The position numbers were made by a program, and so were the translations under genes. A stretch of DNA of 64,000 nucleotides, from the NCBI GenBank assembly GCA_039720395.1, contig CM077828.1:17334264-17398263 (forward strand), given 5' to 3'. The notes beneath the pieces are model-generated. The model saw only the letters and a list, made by a program, of their open reading frames with translations, searched no databases and was not told the DNA's origin. How positions within the stretch are numbered: position 1 is the stretch's first letter; each line of letters starts with the position of its first letter. This stretch comes from Liquidambar formosana (taxonomy: Eukaryota > Streptophyta > Magnoliopsida > Saxifragales > Altingiaceae). Below are positions 1 through 11,620 of this stretch, piece after piece.

Positions 1-506
1 TTGGTGCAATTTTTCCCATCCCAAGTGCTGATCAGTCTTTAAAGGATTTTCATTGTATATGAACTTGTCAAGCGATCCATTAGGCATGAACTCATAGATG
101 AGAGCTCTTTTAGGACCCTCAAGACAAAATCCCAAAAGAGTGACAACATTAACATGAGAAGTCCTACTAATGCTTGCAACCTCATTAATAAAATCTTCTC
201 CATTCCCTTTGGATGCCTTCAGGAGCTTCACTGCCACAGGATGGCCATTAAGTAGCATTCCCTTATAAACATTTCCAAAACCTCCTTGACCTAGTTCATC
301 TTTGAAGCAGTTGGTAATTTTCTTGATGTCTGAATAACTATATCTTTTGGGAGCCAAAGATCCAAAATGCCTTATGAGGGCCTCAACATTTTGATCATTC
401 TTTATATTTCCCCTCCAAAAGACCATTTCATTTGATGATACTTTCCCTCTAAAGAAACAAAAACTGATACAAGTGAATAATATTCCAATCATGCCAGCTC
501 CAATGC
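1..506 (-). CDS. LRK10L-type receptor-like kinase, transmembrane and N-lobe kinase exon (partial)
   Basis: Reading the minus strand from 506 gives a hydrophobic membrane span (IGAGMIGILFTCISFCFF), a juxtamembrane stretch ending HFGSLAPKRYSYSDIKKIT, then a kinase N-lobe. The glycine loop is LGQGGFGNVYKG, the VAIK-type lysine is in HPVAVKLLKAS, and the segment HVNVVTLLGFCLEG is typical of LRK10L/WAK-like kinases. The frame runs off the left edge before the catalytic loop, so the C-lobe lies outside the window. The likely acceptor is the AG just beyond 506. It leaves phase 1, which matches the phase of the extracellular exon ending at 6785. Family knowledge: LRK10L proteins are plasma-membrane receptor kinases with a cysteine-rich galacturonan-binding-type ectodomain. 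Which of the two upstream extracellular exons feeds this exon is inferred. A short intervening exon is possible. Confidence 0.85.
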
Positions 507-895
507 CTATGTTCAAAGAAGGAATTAACCCATTCAGTGCAAAATAAACATGATAATATCAAATCAGGACTATCATTACAACAGATGTATATTTCTATGA
601 CTATGAGGAACATAGAGGAGAAAGAAACAGAAAAAGGATCTAGTATGAACTGCATCGTACCTATTAGAAGTTTTCTTGACTGGTTTCCAGAGGAGCCTGC
701 AGCATAACAGTTGCATTAGAGAGGCTTAGATGGAGAAACAAAATATCGACAGTGAAGCTACATTGGTGTAAAAGATACTCAAAATATAAAAGAAGGATAA
801 AGAATGGTATCTCATACATATGTGGATCTGATGGACTCATTAACTGAGACAAAAATGGGCATAGATTGTCTTTCTTGATTTCTTTTGCTCCACTT
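507..895. other. Intron-like sequence upstream of the kinase exon
   Basis: No conserved protein is visible on either strand. Short open frames here look like chance. On the minus strand this is the start of the intron that separates the kinase exon from the extracellular exons. Confidence 0.4.
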
Positions 896-920
896 CCCCC
901 CCCCCCCCCCCCCCCCCCCC
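896..920. repeat. Poly-C tract (25 bp)
   Basis: An uninterrupted run of C. A second run is at 2605-2624 and a third at 62910-62925. Confidence 0.9.
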
Positions 921-1088
921 TCTGTTTTTCATGGGTACCAACCCTTCCCCCTAACCCATAGCTAGATTGTCACATCCAACTACCAGGTTTTTTTGGGATT
1001 GCAGGGTTAAGGACTTGAACTCCTAATCTCCCCGTCCACAGGGGGAAAGATACCACCTAGCATGCTAGCCAGTTAGAGCTCTTAAGTT
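921..1088 (-). mobile_element. tRNA-derived SINE-like element
   Basis: On the minus strand there is an A-box-like block (TAACTGGCTAGCATGC) and a B-box-like block (GGAGTTCAAGTCC) at tRNA-like spacing. A 3' body ending GGGTTGGTACCC follows. The inverted neighbour at about 1115-1280 has the same 3' end. A degraded tRNA is possible, but the shared tail favours a SINE. Confidence 0.5.
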
Positions 1089-1114
1089 TAATAAATGAAA
1101 ACTTGGACAAAAGG

Positions 1115-1280
1115 AGGCTTCATTTTGATTGCTTGGATGGCTTGTCTGTTGTTACTACAAACCATTGTACCTGTAGTGGTATCCTCAGGTTGAAAGTTCC
1201 CAATCCCATCATTTGAGAAAAATGATTGGGGGAACCTATCCATGGGATAGGGTGTAGGGTTGGTACCCCCAAAAAAAATT
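1115..1280 (+). mobile_element. SINE-like element, inverted relative to its neighbour
   Basis: A plus-strand B-box-like block (CAGGTTGAAAGTTCCC) is followed by a body ending TAGGGTGTAGGGTTGGTACC and an A-rich tail. The tail matches the minus-strand SINE-like element just to the left. Confidence 0.4.
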
Positions 1281-1333
1281 TTTATTTACATTTTCTTGGT
1301 GTGGTTGTTTTTGTTTTTGTTTTCCCTTGCTAG

Positions 1334-1582
1334 GAAGGAGTTGACTTAGAATTCGATAAATTTAGGTTGCATTTCAGTTTCAATTGCACACTAACAAACC
1401 AGGAAAATAAAAAATAAAAAAAATTGTTTGACTGCTCAGAAACTCATGAGGAGTTGACTTAGAATTTGATAAATTTAGGTTGCATTTCAATTTCAATTGC
1501 ACACTAACAAACCAGGAAAATAAAAAAAATAAAATAAAAAATAAAAAATAAAAAATTAGTTCGACTGCTCAGAAACTCATGA
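1334..1582. repeat. Tandem duplication of a ~115-bp unit
   Basis: The block from GAGTTGACTTAGAATT to CTCAGAAACTCATGA occurs twice in a row, at about 1334-1448 and 1449-1582. There are a few substitutions, and the A-rich spacer is longer in the second unit. Confidence 0.8.
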
Positions 1583-1664
1583 AATGGAGAAAGCCGGATC
1601 TAAGTGGGTTTGTCATTTTACTTGCTTTGCAATTTTAGTTTTTATTTTTAAATATATAAGCATA

Positions 1665-2059
1665 GAGTCTTTTTATTATCAAGTGCAATTAATGTAACTT
1701 TACATCAAGTGCATTCCAAAACTCTTATTTGCGAATTTTATTTTGTGAAACCAACTGTTAGATTAATTTTGATTCATATGTAGGTAATGCATGCCAAAAA
1801 TCATATTGATCCGAGATTGAGAGCCGTCTCATCCATAAATGTCCATAAACGAGCGATTGTTTTTTATTGAAAAATATAAGTTTTGGATCGAATAGCAATC
1901 GATCTCGGATCAACTTGATTTTTGACATGGATCACCTACATGAGAAGGCTATCTAATCCAATAGTTAGTTTAAAAAAATATGAATCGCGGTTAAAAGTTT
2001 TAGAATGTACTTGATGCAAAGTTACATCAAGTGCACTTGATAATAAAATGACACGCAAC
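1665..2059. mobile_element. Foldback MITE (395 bp) with direct-repeat flanks
   Basis: The ends are inverted copies of each other: TTTTTATTATCAAGTGCA on the left and TGCACTTGATAATAAAATGA on the right, with matching subterminal blocks (ACATCAAGTGCA). The element is bracketed by TATATAAGCATA at 1653-1664 and 2060-2071, a 12-bp direct repeat that contains a 9-11-bp TSD. A related fragment lies at about 36420-36480. There is no coding capacity. Confidence 0.7.
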
Positions 2060-2071
2060 TATATAAGCATA

Positions 2072-3185
2072 TATTAAAAAAACCAGCTCAATTAAGCTGG
2101 GATTTCTTTATGCAATTGGTTTTGTCAATCAAACAATTCAATTATCATCATGATCCATGGTTAAAGAAACAGAGCAATTGGTTTGATTTGCTTTCCAGTT
2201 TTTACTTCTATTCAATGGTCAAAGAAAGGATATGGGCTAAACATCAATGGAATATGAATGGATAACATAGCCCCATGGAGATACCATAGCCCCATGCTCC
2301 ATGGGTTCGGATCCTCTCCAGTTTAATACCGTCCTGTCTTATCAAGTCTACGGCTATTAACGCGTCACATTTTTTTGAATCTATCCAAAAAAAGGCATGC
2401 AAAATCAATCGGAAAGATCATAACTGTGGCCTACAGCCGACGAATCCGCCATAGTTGCTTTAGTGCTTCTGCAAGCATTATAAGTGCCAGAGATTCTTCC
2501 ACGAATGATACAAAACTAGTGCCCACACTTGACCAATTTTAGATTTTCAACCAAAAGGGGAGAAAAAGAAGATGGGAACTTATATTAAGGATGGAATCCA
2601 AACACCCCCCCCCCCCCCCCCCCCGGGGCGTTTCCTCTCCTCTTCAATATTCTTTTCAATGTTCCTTAAAATTAAGATTCTCATCAATGGTTCTCTTGTT
2701 CGCATCTGATCTCCGTTCTCCTCTACTCATGGTCTGTAATTTTTCAGACCGTACATTCTTTTAAGGTTTGCCGATGAGGAGAGAGAAAATAAACAAGTGT
2801 TGAAACATCCCTCTGTTAAAGACGAGTTGTTACCCTTGGGATTCATACGAGGAAAACGTCCGTTTAAGTGAATAGATGACGTGGCTCACTCTACCCTTGG
2901 ATCGACTACCAAAGATGTGGCACTTCAAAAACCGTTGACTGGACAAGAATGATCTACCATTTCATGTGGCATTCATTTCATTTATTTTTGAAAAAACAAA
3001 AGAGGTTCATTTTTTTTTTTTTTTAATTACTAAATTGTCATTGAAATATTAACTCATAAATAAAGTAGGTTGATGGAATTAGTAACTTTAGTAATTTAAT
3101 TTTTTTTATTTTTTATAAAATATTTAACTCTAGAAAATAAATTCAAAGAGAGATTTTTTTCATGCCATCAAATGGTTCAGAATAG

Positions 3186-3239
<54 letters not shown>

Positions 3240-4763
3240 TATATCGCAAGCTTAGAGTTTTTTTATTCTTTCCTCAGCGTAAGTTTAGAATGGTTGAATT
3301 GTCCAGAACCAATTGTTTCCTAGAAGGCAGAGCAGGATATCAAGGAAATTAAAGATAGTATTATTAAGGGGGTATTTTGGAAGCCTAGAGATGTACCCAG
3401 ATGGAAACACACATGGACCTGAAAGGCCCATACGAAGGTGCATAACATTGTTAGGGAGGCCACTGGTTTAGAAAAAGTCAAGAATTCCAATCTAAATTTA
3501 ACATGCCATCTTCCAAGTTCCAACCATAATGAGAATCACTTTAGGCTGGCTACGACAGCACATATGGTCATGTGCAGCAAAGGACAATGGCCATGACAGT
3601 AGAGAGGGATTTGGTGGATTGGCTTCACAAACACTTAATTACAAGGAGAAGAAGGTCATTAGAATTGTCCTAAATTATGAAACTTAGGACAATAACATAT
3701 AATTGTCCGATCCAAATATACCCTGGCACGGACCGAGTTGCACCCCTAGTTTGTTATTGTCCATTTCACATCAATTAACCTTGCATCAGACAAACACGAT
3801 TGATGACACTTTTTACCACATTCCTACGTACAAATGAATTATTTGAAAAGAAAAGTTTTCATTTAAAAACAAAACACAATAAACAAACGAAATAATTCTT
3901 TGAAATTACGATGAAATAATGTTATATGCCTATTCCGATATTCTCAACAGGACACCAATTCCTCCGTGTGGTTAGGCACGTACAATATTCATAGATTCAA
4001 CCCATTGAGAAACTAAAATAAATTAAATAAACAAAAGAGAATCATTGTGAAATAATTAATTATATTATATGCCGCCCTATTCTTAACCAAAAACAAAATC
4101 TTCTTGAAGTGGTGTGCATCTAAAACCCTACGGAGATTAGGATCACGAGAAGCGTAGAGCACCGTCTCAGCACTTCTTATTTAGCAAATATGTTTGTGTT
4201 CACTACAGGTGCAAGAGTAACGTTTTTATTATTATTATTATTTATTTAACAGGATTATTTAGATTTTTAGTTTCATTAATCCTTTGGAATATGGACAGGG
4301 CAATTATCCACTCTACATCAGTTAAAACTTGAAATAAATTTGATTGGTGATAAACTCAAAGAAAAAATAAGAAATCGAATACAAAACTTTCCAAGGATAA
4401 AAAACTAATGGAAATATTAAAAACTCTTCAAGGATCTCTCACTTACAAAAATTCATAATAAGATATCATATGATTTGATCACATAAGATAATCAAAGTTT
4501 TATGGTCTATTTTAACAAGTCTCCATTTAATTTATGTGCGCTATGCGGCAAAATGATTAGAATGAACTCATAAAGAAATTAATGCTACGCATCCTGAGAA
4601 AATATGTATTTTTCTTTTCTCATGTCATGTGAAAAGTTATGCTAGTTTTGCACCATGACTTTGGCAATCGTAAGCATCCAATCGATCAATGGCCACGGAT
4701 GACCAATCCAATCAACTACAACTAAAATCACCACCCTACCCAGAATGCTGCCACTAAAAAGAT
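2072..4763. other. Non-coding stretch between LRK10L exons
   Basis: No gene is recognised. It holds a poly-C run (2605-2624), an (AT)n(AG)n microsatellite (about 3186-3243) and AT-rich sequence. A segment at about 2302-2320 (GGGTTCGGATCCTCTCCAGT) resembles the terminus of the MULE at 11406, but I found no partner end. Confidence 0.4.
3186..3243. repeat. Compound microsatellite (AT)n(AG)n
   Basis: Alternating AT units pass directly into AG units and end with a short AT stretch. Confidence 0.9.
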
Positions 4764-5543
4764 TTAAGACTCATAGGCTGAGCAAAAGAACGTTCCATTG
4801 CAGTGGTTCGTGCGGATGGTGCCATCCCCGCAAAGGCACAAATTCGAAGACGTATTAGTATACCCACAAAGCCCACCAGAATCCTCACACAGGCCACAAT
4901 CCTCAGCCATCCGCCAATTCAGAATGAACCCCTTATTCATAGCCCCACCAAACCCACCAGTCAAATTATTAACCTCAATCGCCGCCTCCATCACCGTCAC
5001 CACCACCCTTTCCTCACACTTCCCAAACCAATCAAACCCCTCCGTCTCGTTCACCTCCACAGCAACGTATGACTGCCTGCCACCAAATCTCAAACACCCT
5101 ATGGGAGGCAAAGGTTCATAAGGAGAAGGATTGGACGTGCAGTTGAAGTAAAAGCTGAGGTTCAAATCTAATGGGGAGTAATCTAGTGGTACGGTGTCAA
5201 GAGTAACGTTGTGACGCGCCCTGGGGCAGGCTTGGTTGGTAAGGTCAATGTCGACGAGGGTGAGGTTAAAATCGGTATAATCTATATCCACGACGTAGTA
5301 AGCATCGTTGGGTAGGGTGAATATGGGCTTGCCGTCGGAGCAATTAAGGCCAAACTCCGGGTAACCACAATACTGATTAGAGGTTGTGTCGTCTACCCTC
5401 CAAAATGGGTATCTGATCGTAACGCCACCGCAGTCCTGAGAGGGGCAGATTGTTGAGGAATCATTTACGGCGTCGACACCATTGGAATTCATGGAGAGAA
5501 GAGAGAGAACGAGGAGGAGGATGAAGAAGAGAGTTTTTTCCAT
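4764..5543 (-). pseudogene. LRK10L extracellular exon, copy 1 (nearer the kinase, donor site lost)
   Basis: The minus-strand frame of 259 codons begins MEKTLFFILLLVLSLLSMNS, a signal peptide. A GUB_WAK-type galacturonan-binding domain follows (CPSQDCGGVTIRYPFW, CGYPEFGLNC, then ACPRARHNVTLD), with many N-glycosylation sequons. A WAK-associated cysteine module ends it (CEDSGGLCGY, LCLCGDGT). It is nearly identical to the exon at 6785-7535. At the position where that copy has the donor GG|GTACGT, this copy reads TGGAACGT, so the GT has become GA. The frame therefore reads on into intron sequence and stops at 4764. The next GT is 4 nt away and would change phase. I infer a damaged tandem duplicate. 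Use as a short secreted ectodomain-only protein cannot be excluded. Confidence 0.7.
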
Positions 5544-5559
5544 CAGTCCAACTCATTCT

Positions 5560-6700
5560 TTAAATACGGATAAAGTCACCACTCAAATCATTTTATATCA
5601 ATTAATATACAAAAAAAAAAAAAAACCTTGTTAACTTGCCTAAGAAAGGTTTCCATATGTAGGTCCAAAGACTCATTCCTATTCCATCACGTAGGATTAG
5701 AGGTTCATGAGGGAGTCGTTGAGGTTCCAATATTCATTGCGAAGTAAAGAATTTACAACCAATAATACATTCAGAATGAATGCATGATGGTTACATTTAG
5801 CAAACGCAACAAAGCATGACAAACTAGTAATTGATATATAGGATTATAGGACCCACTCACCCCATTATGCCAGAAATATAACATTCCTACTTGATCCAAC
5901 AATCTCTATCAATAAAGTCAAATCTATATTAACGCCAAGCAAAGGGAAGGATTTGAAGGTTTCTATCAATTCTCAGTGGATTAACCGGTCAACCAAGTTA
6001 ATGGCCGGGCAGGTAGTAATGCTAAATTATAACGTGAGACTCATTTAATTTAGTTGTTCATTTTTCAAAGTTTGCTATCATATTATACTTGAGTGTCTCT
6101 TTGTGATTAGACTTTGTCCCCCACCCTCCCTTTTCGAGGATGAATTGGGAAACCCAAAACTCTGACTAGTTGAAAATGAGTCGAATTGATTTTTATTTAA
6201 CCACTATTTAGTAAATCTATTTTTTCCTTAAGTTTGTTTAGCTATATGCAAGTCCTAAACTCCTGACCATAATTCAGGACTTCATTACACTGATTAAGTG
6301 ATTAGACTTTGGGCCTGAAAAATAGGCCCAACAAAAATTTTAGGCCGAATCCGGGGGACTATGCATTGGTGACTTACGCAGTCTACAGAACCTCACACTT
6401 TGAAATGAAATCAAACTTATTGAGACCCTATTCCAATGAGCCTCCTCTTAACCCACCTATATCGTAGGACGCTAGGAGTTTTAGGACGAGTTGCTTATAG
6501 TATGGGCCCTCCTATATACCAAATAATTCATTTTACTACTAATGTTGTTCCCAGTTCCCAGTACTTCCCACTGTATAATATTAGGCAAGTTTTGTGCCAA
6601 AATTTTGCCATCATAACCGTCCAATCCACCTATTCATATAGAAGACTACAGATCGGACGGCGACAAACACACCTCCAGCCTAATCAACACATGATCATCA
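5560..6700. other. Spacer between the two LRK10L extracellular exons
   Basis: No recognisable gene. The plus-strand open frame entering the next exon is only its antisense shadow. A poly-A run lies at about 5611-5625. Confidence 0.5.
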
Positions 6701-6784
6701 TTAATTACTATAATTTGCAAGTGAGACCCAAGATGCTAAAAACAAATAATGAAATTACTAAAAAAAAAGAGCAAAAGAACGTAC

Positions 6785-7535
6785 CCTTGCAGTGGTTAGT
6801 GCCGATGGTGCCATCCCCGCAAAAGCACAAGAACTTTGACGACGTATTACTATACCCACAAAGGCCATCAGAATCCTCACAGGTGCTACAATCCAGAGCC
6901 GTCCGCCAATTCAGCACGAACCCCGTATTCATAGCCCCAGCAAACCCACCAGTCAAATTATTAACCTCAATCGCCGCCTCCATCACCGTCACCACCACCT
7001 TTTCCTCACACTTCCCAAACCAATCAAACCCCTCCGTCTCGTTCACCTCCACAGCAACGTATGACTGCCTGCCACCAAATCCCAAACACCCTATGGGAGG
7101 CAAAGGTTCATAAGGAGAAGGATTGGACGTGCAGTTGAAGTAAAAGCTGAGGTTCAAATCTAATGGGGAGTAATCTAGTGGTACGGTGTCAAGAGTAACG
7201 TTGTGACGCGCCCTGGGGCAGGTTTGGTTGGTAAAGTCAATGTCGACGAGGGTGAGGGTAAAATCGGTATAATTTATATCTTCGACGTAGTAAGCATCGT
7301 CGGGTAGGGTGAATATGGGCTTGCCGTCGGAGCAATCAAGGCCAAACTCTGGGTAACCACAAATCTGATTAGAGGTTGTGTCGTCTACCCTCCAAAATGG
7401 GTATCTGATCGTAACGCCACCGCAGTCGTGAGAGGGGCAGATTGTTGAGGAATAATTTACGGCGTCGACACCATTGGAATTCATGAAGAGAAGAGAGAGA
7501 ACTTGGAGGAGGATGAAGAAGAGAGGATGAAACAT
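6785..7535 (-). CDS. LRK10L extracellular exon, copy 2 (intact donor)
   Basis: The ATG at 7535 opens a signal peptide (MFHPLFFILLQVLSLLFMNS). A GUB_WAK-type domain (CPSHDCGGVTIRYPFW, CGYPEFGLDC, TCPRARHNVTLD) and a WAK-associated cysteine module (CEDSDGLCGY, LCFCGDGT) follow. The exon ends TGCAAGG|GTACGT, a strong donor in phase 1. The kinase exon at 1-506 begins GCATTGG after an AG acceptor, so joining gives C-K-G-I-G-A in frame. This supports one receptor-kinase gene with a ~6.3-kb intron that spans the duplicated exon at 4764-5543. Family role: cell-surface receptor-like kinase, with members implicated in disease resistance. The long splice is inferred and unproven. Confidence 0.75.
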
Positions 7536-7559
7536 GGTGGAATGTTTTTGAAGAGTGAA

Positions 7560-8415
7560 TGATGTGCACTGCTTTTACATAAATTGGAATGGCTTCTTTG
7601 TTTTTTTCTTGAAGGGATTTTTACTTGTGGGCATATATAGCAATATAGTACACAAGGTGGTCTTCTTCAGCTTCGCGGAAACTACACATATTACGGAGTA
7701 TAATCTAAAATACACAGCCTGGAAAATGATACAGTGGAATCAACTCACTGGATTCATACTTCGATGTTGATGTGATCTAAATTCTAAAGAGTCGTAGATA
7801 GTTCAGACTTTTCAATTGTTTTGATTAAAAATAAAAAATAAAAAAGTTGTGTGGAATGAGAAAGGACGGGGAAATTGAAGGAGGAGTGCTAGGGTCCTTC
7901 GCTTGGTTAGTCGCGAAAGAGCCTTCGCTCGCTAATATTGACCCGTGTATAGCACTAAAAGCAGGATAACTGGTAACTTACCAATAGCGGTTGTGAAAAA
8001 AAATATATTAAAAAAATTGAAAAGATCGTCTCCCCACGTTCGCCATTTTCTCAATCTCACAATCACTACGGCCTTAATCTCTCTCCACAGTTTCACCATG
8101 GATTAGTTCACACACACAACCTTCAAATTTTACATTTTTCGGCCTTTCGTTACTTCTCTTTTCCTTATAAAAAACAAAACAACAAATAATAAATTTAAAA
8201 ATGATTTTAAACGAGGGAAATTGGAATGTGGTTGAATGAAGAAGGAAAATCAGAAGATAGTTGAATGATTTTAAATGAAGGAGATTGGAAGAAGGCCAGG
8301 ACGGGTGTTCATGATTGCAAGCTTCGAAAGGGTTTGTTGTTTCATTAATGTTGGAAACATGGGACTGTGTGTTGCGCCGACGATGGGAGTTGCAGGTGGC
8401 CTAAGGAGCTATGGG
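7560..8415. promoter_or_regulatory. Upstream region of the LRK10L gene (minus strand)
   Basis: This is the 5' flank of the exon starting at 7535, and no protein is recognised in it. The promoter probably lies in the first few hundred bases. I could not pick a TATA box with confidence. The solo LTR begins at 8421. Confidence 0.3.
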
Positions 8416-8420
8416 GGTTG

Positions 8421-11077
8421 TGTAATACCCGTAATTTTTAAATAGGGTATTAAGGGTTTAATCTATGGTTAACGTAGTTAATCCCTTGATTTGTCAGATG
8501 ATTACATGCATGGAGAATGCATGTGTATGATATTATGATGTTGGATGCGTCTGGATGCTTGTTTTGGTGCATTGAGTATCTTTTGGGTGCGCTTAGCCTC
8601 ATTTGCAACTTAAGGGTTTAAGCTGCTGAAATTTGGCTAAGTGTTGGGGAAAAAGTGGATTTTCGTAAATCTTCGTTTTAAAGAATAATTTTTGGCGGTA
8701 ATGGGAGTTTATAATATTATAAGACATTGGTGATTTTATGGGATTTTATTAGCATGTTTGGATTGGGTTCCACACATGTTTGTTTTAGGAAAATATGTCA
8801 GGAGACGGATTTTGTACTAAAACTTGAAATTGAGATTTTGATATATTGGGTATTTGATTTTTTTGATATTTTATTTGGATTCAAATGGGGGGTTATTTGC
8901 TTATTTTCATTAAATAACTTAAAGTAAAAGGAAGATTACTTAAATGTTTTTAATGAAAATAAGGCAGTGGTGTGTATTATGTGGGTTTTTACACATTTGC
9001 CTGAGTTACTGGGCATTTTCAGCAAGGGACGATCGATCGTGGGTGTCCCAGAAACATGATTTTGGTTCTGTTTTTCACGATCGATCGTGCCCTCAGACCA
9101 CGATCGATCGTGCATCGCGAATTTTGCAAATTTTTTTACGTAAAATAATGTAAATGCCCTTCACCCCTTATAAAAACCCATCCCTCACAATTTTAGACCA
9201 AAATCTGGTCTTTTTAGGCATGGAGAGAGGGAGAGAGAGAGGGAGAGAAGGAGAAGAGGGGGCGGAGGCTCGACGGCGTCTCGCCGGAGCATGGCGACCT
9301 CAATCCGACGCCGGCAAGCTCGGATCTACCGTATTTTGGCCCGATCTACACGTGTATGGTTGTGGATTTGGGTTTTTCTCTCTCTTTGAGGCTTGGGAAT
9401 GCATTATTATGGTTGGATTCATATTCTCCAACCTCTTTGTGGAGCTTGGAGCTTGTTTACGGTGATTTGAGCTTGGATTTCGTGGGTGTTGGCATGGATT
9501 GTCATCCTCACCAACTCTTTTGCATTCTTAGAGGTATTTTCTCACATTTTAGAGTTAGGGTTTGTAATTTCTTTTGGTTTATCATCTCATTCTTACATTT
9601 ATGGGTTTATTCATGCATATTGGGGAATTTTGGTGGTGATTTGGAGTTGGGACCTCCGTTACCAACATCAACCAAGTCATTTGGGAGCTAGGGCTTGGAT
9701 TGGGAGCTTGCATTTGCATCCTAGGGTTTGGACTTCATACCCACGGCATCAAAGGTTGCATTTTTCCATGCATTTGGTTGAGGTAGGTGCAATTTACATA
9801 GGTTTAAACTATTGACATGATAATATGGTATATATTATCATAGTAATTGGTATTCATGGGCTTAGAATATGTATATAAATGATTTATGGAATAAATCTTG
9901 AAAGAGAACTTTGAGTATTTGACAACATAAATTGGAATTATGTTTATTAATAATTTTGGTTAATTATATACATCCTATGGAATATAGATGTAGTGATTTT
10001 ACGGTTACTTTCCCTATTTATTCGAGGTTTTCGATTATGATTTCAAGGTTATAATCATAATGAGAATTTATGTGGTTATTATGATTTTGGGTATAATTAT
10101 GAAGTTATTTGATTATGGCTTATATAGCATACCTTGGAGATGATTTTGGTTATAAAATCATTTTATGATTTATCGCATTGCATGTTGGCATAACCATGCA
10201 TTAAATGGATTTAATGAATACTGGGTAAAAGTATTGCATCAAAAGGGGTCATTGGAAGTGGACTACTTGCAGTCAATGGGATTTTGCGGTGTTTTCCATT
10301 CCTTTGGTCCTGGGGTACTTTTTGGTTCCAGTTAAGAACCCTTGTGTTCCCAAATCAGAGGCTACTTTCCGGTTCCAGGTAGGAACCTTTGTGTTGTCCT
10401 CTTGGAGGTTGGGTTTAAATCCTCCGTTTCCGCGCGAAAACTCCTACAGGAGTGGTCGGTAATTAATGGAATCAATGTAAATTGGACATGAGTCGCATGC
10501 ATTGGCCATTATGCATTATTTATTTTAAGTTATGGGTTATAACTTATTTTGGGATTTATAATATACTTGGTTAGTATATTTTGCTTTAAATGATATAATG
10601 GGTTTTATTTATATCATTGCTTTAGTTTACTATGTCAAATTGTATCTACTGAGTCGTCGGACTCACGCCTATTATTTTTAAATGTTTTTCAGATAATCCA
10701 GGAATTGGTTTAGCTATCTTGGGCGAAAGTTGTTCTTAATGGAAATTTCATTATGTTAATTATCAATGTAATTGAATCAGAAGTGTAAATGTAAATTTAA
10801 TCAGGGTTGTAATTGTAATTATTTAATGTTGTATATACGTGAAATGCGATGCATGGGATGATACCACTTCTATGGATGACAGGAAATTTTTATGTATGGA
10901 TTTTTCATAACAGGTTTTCACGATGGTATGTCCTATCTACGAATGGGTCATGCCAAAAATTTTTTAAAATGGTTGAGGTTTTAACACGTGTCATCCACGT
11001 TTTATCAAAGGATTTATTAAAGAAAAAAGCTTGTTTCATTATTATTAATCACGGCTTAATTAATTTGGGTCGTGACA
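8421..11077 (+). mobile_element. Solo LTR (2657 bp), Ty3/Gypsy-like ends
   Basis: It starts TGTAATACCCG and ends GTCGTGACA, so it has TG...CA borders. It is flanked by the 5-bp direct repeat GGTTG at 8416-8420 and 11078-11082. No gag, protease, reverse transcriptase or second LTR is present, which indicates a solo LTR left by LTR-LTR recombination. A TATA-type box (CTTATAAAAACCC) sits near 9167, about 55 bp downstream of three perfect palindromes. The segment near 10650 (ACTGAGTCGTCGGACTCAC) resembles blocks common near the 3' end of plant Gypsy LTRs, as I recall. Several short open frames inside (8727-9815, 10849-11130) match no protein I know. Confidence 0.8.
9029..9112. promoter_or_regulatory. 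Three copies of the palindrome ACGATCGATCGT upstream of the LTR TATA box
   Basis: Copies lie at 9029-9040, 9077-9088 and 9100-9111. The last two extend to CACGATCGATCGTG. They lie just before the TATA-like motif, which suggests an LTR enhancer or binding site. The function is inferred. Confidence 0.6.
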
Positions 11078-11405
11078 GGTTGGGTTTAGTCATGGTGTTG
11101 AAAAGGAGCTTAAGTGATGGTGGTGATTGAGAATAAAATGGATTTTGAGTGGATGGGTACTAATGATGGCTTACGAGAGAGAAGATATTGGTCGTAGTTG
11201 AGTGGATGGAAGATTATCGCCGACAAGGGAGTACCCGTTCGGTGGTAGTCAGCGTGAGAGTACCATTGGCACTAGTCAGCGTCGGCACTAGAGGTCTGAA
11301 GTCTCTTCCCCCGCTCTCTCCTCTTTCTCCTTTTTTTTCCAAATTTACCAAAAACCCCTTTTGCCTTTGTTTTTTCCAATACGTTTTTCAAGATCAGGTT
11401 TTATT

Positions 11406-11620
11406 GGGATCGGATCCCCTCCAGTCTACTAGTGTTCAGTTGGGTCCAGTTAACGGCTCTCAATAGCCCACCCAAATCGAAGGGTTTTTGACAAGCCACA
11501 TCACCTAGCAAACTTATTCTCACGTTACTGCCTTACCAGACCACTGTTCCGTCACTTTAACGGCAATGCAATAGGGAAGACAGAAGAACTCCTTCCAAAA
11601 ATTCAGGCTCTTTCCTTATT
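11406..11620 (+). repeat. Left TIR of the FRS-MULE
   Basis: About 215 bp, matching the reverse complement of 17483-17697 at roughly 90% by eye. Homology ends at TTTCCTTATT. Confidence 0.85.

Noticed and set aside
4798..5121. Plus-strand open frames over the LRK10L exons (also at 4803-5072 and 6436-7113)
   Set aside because: They are antisense to a clearly recognisable GUB_WAK domain on the minus strand.
8944..9815. Open frames in the LTR as a possible host gene with 5' UTR
   Set aside because: They lie wholly within TG...CA borders and the 5-bp TSD, and match no protein family I know.
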